DNA of 26,572 nt from a virus. Positions 6,602 through 13,489 of the stretch are shown one piece after another; positions within the stretch are counted from its first letter, which is position 1; every line of letters begins with the position of its first letter. The stretch is taken from the IMG/VR virus record IMGVR_UViG_3300042519_001158, positions 1 through 26,572 of that record, one strand, 5' to 3'. The notes beneath the pieces are model-generated. The model was not told the DNA's origin. It was given only the letters and a program-made list of their open reading frames with translations, and made no database searches. Made by a program: the position numbers and the translations under genes.

Positions 6602-8674
6602 TTATTCTGTATCAACTGCGGTTGAATAACTTGTAAAGCCGTTCTCTTTAATTACTTTAAGAACACTAGGCACACGCCCGGCTAATTCTTCACGGTGACT
6701 TACAAGCCAAATACTTTTCTGTCTGCGTCGGCTCATGTCTTTAAGGATTGCAATAGCATTCTCAACACCCATAGTGTCAAGACCACTATCAATCAATTCA
6801 TCAATAAATAATGTATTGATAGGGCGATATAAACTTTCCCATACATCTCTAAACGCAAAACTTAAACCTAAGATCAATCGGTTACGTTCACCACGACTTA
6901 GATTATCAAAATCAAGTTCACGACCGAGCTCGGTAATCTCAACTTGTAAATCATTCTGGAAAATAACCTGATGGGGTAAACCAATCTTATCTAAATAATG
7001 TGTTAATCGTTGATTCAAGTAACTTAAATTCTGGTCAATAATCTTCTTACGAACAAAACTATCTTTGCTAACTAACAAATCTAACAAGAACTTTTGATGA
7101 TCCATTGTTCTTGTCAATCTGTTGATAGCATTAAAGTCAATAGATTGTAATGCGTTACTCTCCATCTCTACTACTTGTTCAGCATATGGATCAGTTTCAT
7201 TACCTTTAGTACTAATTTGTGTTAATAAACTATTAACAGTAGAACGATGTTCAACAGCTTCTGCCTCTGTGTCATAAATTGTAATAGGTTGAGGCCCTAA
7301 TTCAACATAACTTAACTCATTAAGTTGTTCACTAAATGGATTAGATTCTTGTTTCTTATCTTCCCATATCTTCTTTAAGTTAGCTACATCACCACTATGA
7401 CGAATAGCTTCTGCTTCTGTTTTATATTTTGGAGTAGGCTTAAGACCAATATCTTTTAATGCTGATTGATTAGCCTCTAAATGATCTTCCATCATTGCTA
7501 AATCAGCTTTTGTATTTTCAAGTAACGTAGTTTTTTCTAACGTAACTTCTAAATGTTTGTCATCATGGAAATCTTGACCACATGCATAACACTTATGATC
7601 CTCTAATTCTTTAATTTCCCGAACCAATTTCTCAATTAATTTTTTTTCTTTAGTAATATTCTTGTTTTGGGTGTCAATTGCTGTGGCAATAATCTTTTGG
7701 TCAGCTTCATCTTTGATCCACTCTTTTAAGTCAACCCATGATTTGAGTTCGGCTTCAATATCATACTCATTCTTGCGTAGGTATGTAGTATGTGCTACTG
7801 TAATATCAGTATCATGTTTTTGTTGCCATGCAGTAGAACGTGCAACTAACGCATTATACGTATCCTGTGCTTCTTTTTGTTTAGCCCAAACATTCAAATC
7901 TTTATGTGCTAGTAGTTCTGCTTCAATATTAATCTTGCTCAATTCATCATGATCGGCAACTAATTTAGCAAGATCCTCATCATGCTTTGCTTTCCATAAC
8001 TTCTGTCTACGTTTGAAACTTTCAATCTGTTCAGCTACACGTTTGTTAGCTTCTTCAATACCCTTAACACGATATTCTTCTTGTTGTATACTATCTTTAC
8101 TGTCACGGATCATATTCTTAATGACCTCAGCTTTTTCACTTAACAAAGTAATACCAAGCAATTGTTCAATGATATCACGTTGGTCATTAGTTTTCAATGC
8201 CAAGAATGGTTCACTATAAGTATTCAACACAACAATATGTTTGAACATATCGGCACTCATGTGAATAACATTTTCAATAGCTACTTGTGTTTCTTTATTC
8301 TCACCTTGTGCATCATCAGTATTCTTTTGTAAATCGTTGTTCACATAGAAACGTAAGATATTGGGCTTGCGACCTCGTTCAATCTTATACTCAATACCAT
8401 CTACACTAAACTCTAGTGTAACCATCATGTTTTTGCCATTAGTACGATTAACTAGGTTATCTTTGCGAATGCTATTGATTGGTACACCGAACAAGGCATA
8501 GCTAAGACCTTGGATCAGCGTTGTTTTACCTGTACCATTACGAGCACCGTCACCACCTAAGTCTAAGTTCTCACCTAGAATAAGTGTTAAGTCTTGACGG
8601 TCAAAACTAACTGCTTGAGTAACTTGCCCGATCGATAAAAAGTTTCGTAATGTAATATTCTTTAATGTAATCAT
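6602..8674 (-). CDS. 46: Recombination nuclease ATPase subunit, gp46-like (SbcC/Rad50 type)
   Basis: A 690-aa protein partnering gp47 in the T4-type Mre11/Rad50 complex, which resects double-strand ends for recombination-dependent replication and host DNA degradation. Visible parts: RNFLSIGQ near residue 10, Walker A GDGARNGTGKTTL (about 41-53), long coiled-coil arms, zinc-hook CYAC (C362, C365), ABC signature LSRGERNRL (about 590), Walker B TLFIDE (about 621) and a switch histidine in WLVSHREE. Length is somewhat above T4 gp46 (about 560 aa), mostly in the arms. Start ATG 8674 overlaps the preceding sulfotransferase stop as ATGA, indicating translational coupling. A TTG at 8689 is less likely. 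Confidence 0.93.
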   Translation of the reverse strand: MITLKNITLRNFLSIGQVTQAVSFDRQDLTLILGENLDLGGDGARNGTGKTTLIQGLSYALFGVPINSIRKDNLVNRTNGKNMMVTLEFSVDGIEYKIERGRKPNILRFYVNNDLQKNTDDAQGENKETQVAIENVIHMSADMFKHIVVLNTYSEPFLALKTNDQRDIIEQLLGITLLSEKAEVIKNMIRDSKDSIQQEEYRVKGIEEANKRVAEQIESFKRRQKLWKAKHDEDLAKLVADHDELSKINIEAELLAHKDLNVWAKQKEAQDTYNALVARSTAWQQKHDTDITVAHTTYLRKNEYDIEAELKSWVDLKEWIKDEADQKIIATAIDTQNKNITKEKKLIEKLVREIKELEDHKCYACGQDFHDDKHLEVTLEKTTLLENTKADLAMMEDHLEANQSALKDIGLKPTPKYKTEAEAIRHSGDVANLKKIWEDKKQESNPFSEQLNELSYVELGPQPITIYDTEAEAVEHRSTVNSLLTQISTKGNETDPYAEQVVEMESNALQSIDFNAINRLTRTMDHQKFLLDLLVSKDSFVRKKIIDQNLSYLNQRLTHYLDKIGLPHQVIFQNDLQVEITELGRELDFDNLSRGERNRLILGLSFAFRDVWESLYRPINTLFIDELIDSGLDTMGVENAIAILKDMSRRRQKSIWLVSHREELAGRVPSVLKVIKENGFTSYSTAVDTE

Positions 8675-9372
8675 GTTTTGTATTTCCAATGAGACAAATC
8701 TCTTTTAGTAAAATCCTCAAGATATGAGATTTTATAATTTAGGTAAGATATTAAATTTTTAGATAATATTATTTTTATAAGATGATCTGTTTTGAGTATT
8801 ATTTTTTTACCAAGCTCATCATCATAATGACTTTTTATTTCTAAAAAGTCACACACATCCCCTACAAACTGACTTGGATTATTAATTATATCATCATAAA
8901 ACATAATCTTTGTGTTGAATTTACTCCAATAAGTTAAAATTTTTTCGTAATTAGTTAGACCTATTAAATTTTTATTGTAGAGAGTAAAAAAACGTTCAGG
9001 TGAAGAAAGATCCTTCATAGCAAAGTTATACCAAGATTCTAATAACTCATATGGATTACGAAAAATTAAACTTAGGTGAGATGTTTTTTCTAAAATTTTT
9101 TTATTTGAGTTGTCAAAAAACCAAGTGTCAAAATTTAAAGAAATATTATAATTTTCATAAAATTTTAAATATTCGTCACTCGTATTAAATTTTTTCTCTT
9201 TGATACTATGATTGGTGTTTAATCTGTTATTATCATCAACAATGCACTCTATTTTGTCATTGTTTGTTCTGGATGTAAAAAAATCTATGTCCGGGTGGGT
9301 TGATAATTGTAACCAAAGCCAAGTTGTTCCTGTTTTCGGAAGACCAATATTACGATAATGTAGTAATTTCAT
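8671..9372 (-). CDS. PAPS-dependent sulfotransferase-like protein
   Basis: A 233-aa protein with the 5'-phosphosulfate-binding loop LPKTGTTWLWLQL (residues 11-23) and a 3'-phosphate-binding stretch LIFRNPYELLESWY (R105, S113), as in sulfotransferases that move sulfate from PAPS to sugars, lipids or proteins. YWSKFNTKIMFYDDIINNP is the usual later conserved region. It sits between gp47 and gp46, sharing ATGA overlaps with both (9369-9372 and 8671-8674). Base composition differs sharply: rows I counted in it are about 18% GC against about 38% in gp46 and gp47, which suggests recent acquisition. Substrate is unknown. Phage virion glycans, host surface glycans or lipids are possible. The family call is good and the role is open. 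Confidence 0.8.
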   Translation of the reverse strand: MKLLHYRNIGLPKTGTTWLWLQLSTHPDIDFFTSRTNNDKIECIVDDNNRLNTNHSIKEKKFNTSDEYLKFYENYNISLNFDTWFFDNSNKKILEKTSHLSLIFRNPYELLESWYNFAMKDLSSPERFFTLYNKNLIGLTNYEKILTYWSKFNTKIMFYDDIINNPSQFVGDVCDFLEIKSHYDDELGKKIILKTDHLIKIILSKNLISYLNYKISYLEDFTKRDLSHWKYKT

Positions 9373-10382
9373 AGGTTATTATAAATGTCCAACAATAGTT
9401 TTTTGTCAAAAGTATTTGATTCAATCGAATTAATTTGGTCAATGACAATTTGGTCAACTGATTCAAAACGTAATCCATCTGAACCAGCAATCTCTGTTTG
9501 TTCTGCCTTCATTGGTATCAATGCCATTTCTCTTAGTTTATGTTCTGGGATTAATGTTTCTCTAATGAAGTTAGCTTCTTCATAACTAATATCAATGTCA
9601 AGATGCACTCTAACATGACTGTCAATCAATAGCAAGCCCTCAGGGTTTTCTAATACATCACTTAGTTTATATACACGATATAAGGGTTGACGTGGCCAAC
9701 TAAAGAATTGAGGATCTTGCCCCCATTCAAGTACCATCATACCACGTGCATCATCACCTGCGTCAGCATAGTTATGCGGGAAAGCGTTACCTATATACCA
9801 TACATTTTTTTTGCTTTGACGTTTATGAAAATGACCACTGAATACTTTATCAAACCCACTTAAATGTTCGCTATTGATTTCACCGTGATCGGGCATCTCA
9901 ACCATAGCATTCATATAAAAGTGAGGCAATTCAAAATGACCAAACATATATTTGCCACTTAGTTTTTTTAATTTCTTGTAATCATCTTGTACAAGCCATG
10001 GCGCAATAGTTACATCACCCTCAGTGAAGAAGTCATTAACGATAGTTAGATTAGGTAGATGTTTAGCCCATTCAACACTATGAATGTCACGGCGATCACG
10101 ATAATATAAATCGTGATTACCCGGAATAAAGAAAACTCTATCAAAGGATGCACTTAGTTTTTCTAGTGCTTGTAAGCCAAATTGTAATGTATGAATGTTA
10201 ATACTTGCTCTATGATGATTAAAATCACCCAAAAAGAAACAAGTTTCACACCCTTTACTTTTTGCTTTAGTAATGAACCAATCTACAAAATTGGCACAGT
10301 CTTGATTATGTTGTAGGCTGTTTGACTTCAATCCGAAATGGATGTCCGTAAAAACAGCGGCTTTTTTAAAAAGGTTACTCAT
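9369..10382 (-). CDS. 47: Recombination nuclease subunit, gp47-like (SbcD/Mre11 type)
   Basis: A 337-aa calcineurin-like phosphoesterase. Metal-site motifs appear in order: FTDIHFG (D13, H15), LGDFNHH (D53), PGNHD (N89-D91), FGHFE (H149) and SGHFHKRQ (H184, H186). It is the nuclease subunit acting with gp46. Length matches T4 gp47 (339 aa). Its TGA is shared with the start of the sulfotransferase (ATGA). A sigma70-like promoter lies so close to the ATG that the transcript would be nearly leaderless. Gene order 55-47-46 is the same as in T4 apart from the insertion. Confidence 0.94.
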   Translation of the reverse strand: MSNLFKKAAVFTDIHFGLKSNSLQHNQDCANFVDWFITKAKSKGCETCFFLGDFNHHRASINIHTLQFGLQALEKLSASFDRVFFIPGNHDLYYRDRRDIHSVEWAKHLPNLTIVNDFFTEGDVTIAPWLVQDDYKKLKKLSGKYMFGHFELPHFYMNAMVEMPDHGEINSEHLSGFDKVFSGHFHKRQSKKNVWYIGNAFPHNYADAGDDARGMMVLEWGQDPQFFSWPRQPLYRVYKLSDVLENPEGLLLIDSHVRVHLDIDISYEEANFIRETLIPEHKLREMALIPMKAEQTEIAGSDGLRFESVDQIVIDQINSIESNTFDKKLLLDIYNNL

Positions 10383-10388
10383 GTGTTT

Positions 10389-10417
10389 ATTATATAGGAT
10401 ATGGCACTACAAAGCAA
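10389..10417 (-). promoter_or_regulatory. Sigma70-like promoter before gp47
   Basis: Minus strand has TTGCTT (10417-10412), a 17-bp spacer and TATAAT (10394-10389), six bases before the gp47 ATG. The same -35 hexamer and spacer occur before gp55. TGCTT also recalls the T4 MotA box, though the distance to the -10 is longer than in T4. An inverted repeat ATGGCA/TGCCAT (10401-10423) overlaps the -35 region. Confidence 0.55.
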
Positions 10418-10431
10418 TGCCATTGGACAAA

Positions 10432-11343
10432 TTATTCTTCGTAAACTGTACTGCTTGACCCAGAGCCTTGGCGACTCCAACTTGGGTTAAGACCGTTAAT
10501 TTCTAAGATATCATCACGTATGTTTTGATTACGCTTTTCTGTATTTAGGACACGACAGAAACTATTTGTTATAGCAGCCGTATAGTAAGCGAATGGGTTT
10601 GCTGATTTAGCTTCATTGAATCGTAAGCCAACATATGTTAATTGTAAGATAGCACTATTACGCATTTCATCATTATATGTATACCCACGCCAATTATATT
10701 TCATTGCATATTTTTCGCACATCATAATATACATACGGGCAAGTTTGTTTGTGATTTTTCCGTGTTCTTTATTAAAAGAACCAGTTGGTAGATCACCTTC
10801 CCAATGACTTTTACCTACACAATAGAATGTATTATTTTCGTCAATTTTATAATGTTGGAATGGGGGAAAGTTTACTTTAACATGAACCATGTCATCTACT
10901 TCAGCTTTAGTTGTATTATCTTCTAGGTCAGCAAAAATCTCATCTGGATTGGGTTCTTCAAACTCAAAGATATCTTTTGCTGTTTTCTTTTTAATTGTTT
11001 TGCGGGGTTGTTTTGGTGCTACCGGAACGTGATCCCAGTTCATTACACGAAATACTAAATCTGTTAATGGGATAGAATCAGGAGAAACACTATCTTTACT
11101 ACCTTGTTCCAAACTAAGACGTAATGCACGGGTTTCTTTTGCTACTTGAATTGTTTCGGGTTTAAAAGCGTATGCTAGACTTTCATCAATTGGTGCTTGT
11201 GGCATATCTACTATGAAGTCATACCTATGATATTCTGGTTTAGTAAAACAGCAATAAGCGTTTTTACTTTCGTGTATCTCTTTTAGAATATCTTTGTTAT
11301 TGAGATAGTTGACGGGTTTGCGTGGCGCTGGTAGTAGAGACAT
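10432..11343 (-). CDS. 55: Late-transcription sigma factor, gp55-like, enlarged
   Basis: A 303-aa protein, where T4 gp55 has 185 aa. It directs host RNA polymerase to TATAAATA late promoters. Residues 11-23 (VNYLNNKDILKEI) match the T4 N-terminus. The sigma-2-like core is at about 196-285: KITNKLARMYIMMCEKYA, RGYTYNDEMRNSAILQ, NPFAYYTAAITNSFCRVL, TEKRNQNIRDD. Between them lies an extra ~170 residues with a Cys/aromatic part (AYCCFTKPEYHRYDFIVD), a basic patch (RKTIKKK) and an acidic stretch. The T4 C-terminal clamp-binding motif (SLDFLYE) is not evident and the chain ends SSSTVYEE. Start ATG 11343 has a good site (AAGGAAA). An in-frame GTG at 11427 is unlikely. Confidence 0.85.
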   Translation of the reverse strand: MSLLPAPRKPVNYLNNKDILKEIHESKNAYCCFTKPEYHRYDFIVDMPQAPIDESLAYAFKPETIQVAKETRALRLSLEQGSKDSVSPDSIPLTDLVFRVMNWDHVPVAPKQPRKTIKKKTAKDIFEFEEPNPDEIFADLEDNTTKAEVDDMVHVKVNFPPFQHYKIDENNTFYCVGKSHWEGDLPTGSFNKEHGKITNKLARMYIMMCEKYAMKYNWRGYTYNDEMRNSAILQLTYVGLRFNEAKSANPFAYYTAAITNSFCRVLNTEKRNQNIRDDILEINGLNPSWSRQGSGSSSTVYEE

Positions 11344-11366
11344 AGTTTCCTTGTTATGTTTGATGT

Positions 11367-11395
11367 AGTGTAACACATTAGTTGTAGAAAAGCAA
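11367..11395 (-). promoter_or_regulatory. Sigma70-like promoter before gp55
   Basis: Minus strand has TTGCTT (11395-11390), a 17-bp spacer and TACACT (11372-11367), 23 bases before the gp55 ATG. It has the same layout as the promoter before gp47. It would allow gp55 to be made before late transcription begins. Confidence 0.5.
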
Positions 11396-11429
11396 CATTT
11401 TTTTATTGAAAAGGGTAAAAACAGCACTT

Positions 11430-11437
11430 TTATTTAG
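11430..11437 (-). promoter_or_regulatory. Possible late promoter box facing gp55
   Basis: Minus strand reads CTAAATAA, back-to-back with the plus-strand box at 11439-11446. It is 87 bases from the gp55 start. It would give gp55 self-activation, but the match may simply reflect the near-palindromic sequence here. Confidence 0.3.
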
Positions 11438-11438
11438 C

Positions 11439-11446
11439 GATAAATA
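11439..11446 (+). promoter_or_regulatory. Late promoter box for baseplate block
   Basis: Plus strand reads GATAAATA(T), 22 bases before the ATG of the gp48-like gene, with AAGGA between them. It probably drives gp48, gp53, gp27 and gp5-like genes as one unit, since no further box is seen until 19488. Confidence 0.6.
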
Positions 11447-11468
11447 TGTGTAAGGATAACAACATATT

Positions 11469-13178
11469 ATGGCAAACCCAACCACAGCCGCTGAATGGAA
11501 ACAAGTTGCAGCCAATGCTCAGGCACAGATAGATGCGGTCAACCAACAAAAGGCGCAAGGTGAAGCACAGATCACTGCGCTAGAACAACAACTACTATCC
11601 AATGGTCAACAAATAAGTGACTACTTAATCGCTAATCCTAGAATTACCTCAAGAGACCCTGGATTATTAGCTTTACAAGCACAAACAAATACTATTAAAC
11701 AAAATTTAGCTAAAACAGAAGTATATGTAAGAGCTACACTAACATCACAACTATTTCAACTTAGAGCAACTATAAACAATGCTAATACACAGGCTGGAGT
11801 AGCAACAACTGGTGCTCCGAATACAAACACAAATACTCCGCCTGAAACAGTTGTTCCTGATCAATCTAATACTGCTGTCATTACAGAGACCCCTCCTCCA
11901 ATTGAAAACACTACGTCTGCAAATACTACTGACCCAAACAGTGATCCTAATACTAATATAGGTTCTGAACCAGTTGTTGAAAACGCTACCCCAGCATTTG
12001 TTACTGGTCAAAATGCTGCCGCCGATGCAGCCTTCCAAGAAGCCAACGCATCAGAACAACAAGTTATAGATCCAAATAGTGATCCTAATACTAATATTGG
12101 TAATGATTCACAAGAACCACTGCCCCAACCTCAACAAGAAATTGGATTAAACAGCGATCCTAACACAAATATTGGTGCTGATATACAAACAATTGAAAAT
12201 GCGGCACCGGCAACTATTAATGCAGACGATGCAATTGAAAAAGCAAGATTAGAAGCTGAAGAAATAAATGGCGAAATTCCCCCACGTACAGAACAAGATA
12301 TATTTGCTGCCGAAGGTGTAACAAATGCAGCCGGTTTGCAAGGGAAAGTAGAGAATGCTAGAGCACAACAGATTACACAAGATGCAGAAAACGCAAAGAC
12401 ACAGGGTGATTGGCGTGTACGATTAAGTTTAGCACCTAGTGCAGGATATTTGTATAAAGCACAAAACCCAGGCATATTAGCACCACTACAAAAAACAGAC
12501 GGAGTAATTTTTCCATATGTTCCACAGATTCAAGTTATATATGCCGCACATTATGATCCCGCAGAATTAATACATAGTAATTATAAAATATTTCAATATA
12601 AAAACAGTAGCGTTGACCAGGTTACTATTAATTGTGATTTCACTGCACAAGACACTGAAGAGGCAAATTATATGTTAGCCGTTATACATTTCTTCAGATC
12701 AGTGACTAAAATGTTTTATGGTCAAGATGAGATACCAAAACTAGGAACACCTCCACCGTTGTGTTATCTATCTGGGATGGGCGATTTTCAATTTGATAGA
12801 CACCCATTAGTTATATCATCATTTAATTATAATTTACCTAATGACGTGGACTATATAAGAGCAAGTAGTCCAACTTTGTTATCCGGAGTTAACTCAACTG
12901 GATATAATGATAATAGAAATAGCGATTTAACACCAAGTCAAGTTAGAATGCAATCAGGAACTAATCATTTAAATGCAGGAGCAACAGAATCAGCACCTAA
13001 TTTTAGTAAAGCAACAAACACACAACCCACATATGTACCTACAAAAATATCAATATCATTAGTGGCATATCCAATTGTAACACGTAATGCTATAAGTAAT
13101 ACATTTAGTTTAAAAGATTATGCTACTGGCAAATTACTACAGGGTAGTAAGAATCCAAGTGGCGGAGGAATTTGGTAA
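11469..13178 (+). CDS. 48: Baseplate tail-tube cap, gp48-like, with long N-terminal extension
   Basis: A 569-aa protein. The C-terminal part (about 315-569) looks like a tube-fold initiator. VTINCDFTAQDTEEANYML and HFFRSVTKMFYG align in character with the region of T4 gp48 around its TWDLTPRSTEDL and NYFSYG, followed by GMGDFQFDRHPLVISSF and KISISLVAYPIVTRNAIS. In T4, gp48 and gp54 cap the baseplate and start the tail tube. Residues 1-95 are Gln/Ala-rich helix. Residues 105-300 are low-complexity with three copies of NSDPNTNIG. T4 gp48 has 364 aa, so the extension is unusual. The next gene, gp53-like, overlaps the stop (TAATG). gp54 is the alternative family. Confidence 0.65.
   Translation: MANPTTAAEWKQVAANAQAQIDAVNQQKAQGEAQITALEQQLLSNGQQISDYLIANPRITSRDPGLLALQAQTNTIKQNLAKTEVYVRATLTSQLFQLRATINNANTQAGVATTGAPNTNTNTPPETVVPDQSNTAVITETPPPIENTTSANTTDPNSDPNTNIGSEPVVENATPAFVTGQNAAADAAFQEANASEQQVIDPNSDPNTNIGNDSQEPLPQPQQEIGLNSDPNTNIGADIQTIENAAPATINADDAIEKARLEAEEINGEIPPRTEQDIFAAEGVTNAAGLQGKVENARAQQITQDAENAKTQGDWRVRLSLAPSAGYLYKAQNPGILAPLQKTDGVIFPYVPQIQVIYAAHYDPAELIHSNYKIFQYKNSSVDQVTINCDFTAQDTEEANYMLAVIHFFRSVTKMFYGQDEIPKLGTPPPLCYLSGMGDFQFDRHPLVISSFNYNLPNDVDYIRASSPTLLSGVNSTGYNDNRNSDLTPSQVRMQSGTNHLNAGATESAPNFSKATNTQPTYVPTKISISLVAYPIVTRNAISNTFSLKDYATGKLLQGSKNPSGGGIW
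11931..12176. repeat. Three dispersed copies of an NSDPNTNIG-coding repeat
   Basis: Copies begin at residues 155, 201 and 226 of the gp48-like protein (11931, 12069 and 12144). The DNA differs at synonymous sites (AGTGATCCTAATACTAATAT against AGCGATCCTAACACAAATAT), so the peptide seems to be kept by selection. Role unknown. Confidence 0.75.
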
Positions 13179-13489
13179 TGTCAAATAATACACTTTATCC
13201 AGCAACAAGCCCGTACTATGTAACAGATATAGTTAATAGTAAATTTTTAGATGTAATGATAGATAGACCTATCTATAAACAGCCATCGGATATCTATTGG
13301 GAAATAACAATGGTATATGAATTTCGTCCTGATATGTTAGCATTTGACTTATATGCTGATAGTAGATTGTGGTGGGTATTTGCACAGCGCAATCCAAACA
13401 GATTAAAAGATCCTTATTTTGATTTTGTAACAGGGGTAGGTATCTATTTGCCTAAAGCAGATTTCTTAAAACAACTGTTGGGACTATAA
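13178..13489 (+). CDS. 53: Baseplate wedge protein, gp53-like (LysM-like fold)
   Basis: A 103-aa protein with EFRPDMLAFDLYADSRLWWV and FAQRNPNRLKDP, matching the T4 gp53 stretch RPEELANAIYGNPQLYWVLL in pattern, followed by a hydrophobic end VGIYLP. gp53 clamps wedges around the hub in T4 but is longer there (196 aa), so this is a short version holding only the conserved domain. Start ATG 13178 overlaps the previous stop as TAATG and has GGAGGA at 13164-13169. A TTG six bases upstream was not chosen. The stop is directly followed by the next ATG. Confidence 0.78.
   Translation: MSNNTLYPATSPYYVTDIVNSKFLDVMIDRPIYKQPSDIYWEITMVYEFRPDMLAFDLYADSRLWWVFAQRNPNRLKDPYFDFVTGVGIYLPKADFLKQLLGL

Noticed and set aside
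8675-8689. TTG start at 8689 for gp46
   Set aside because: ATG 8674 gives the ATGA overlap with the preceding gene and a T4-like N-terminus.
11344-11427. GTG start at 11427 for gp55
   Set aside because: It would translate through the sigma70-like promoter. ATG 11343 has an AAGGAAA site and starts just before the conserved motif.
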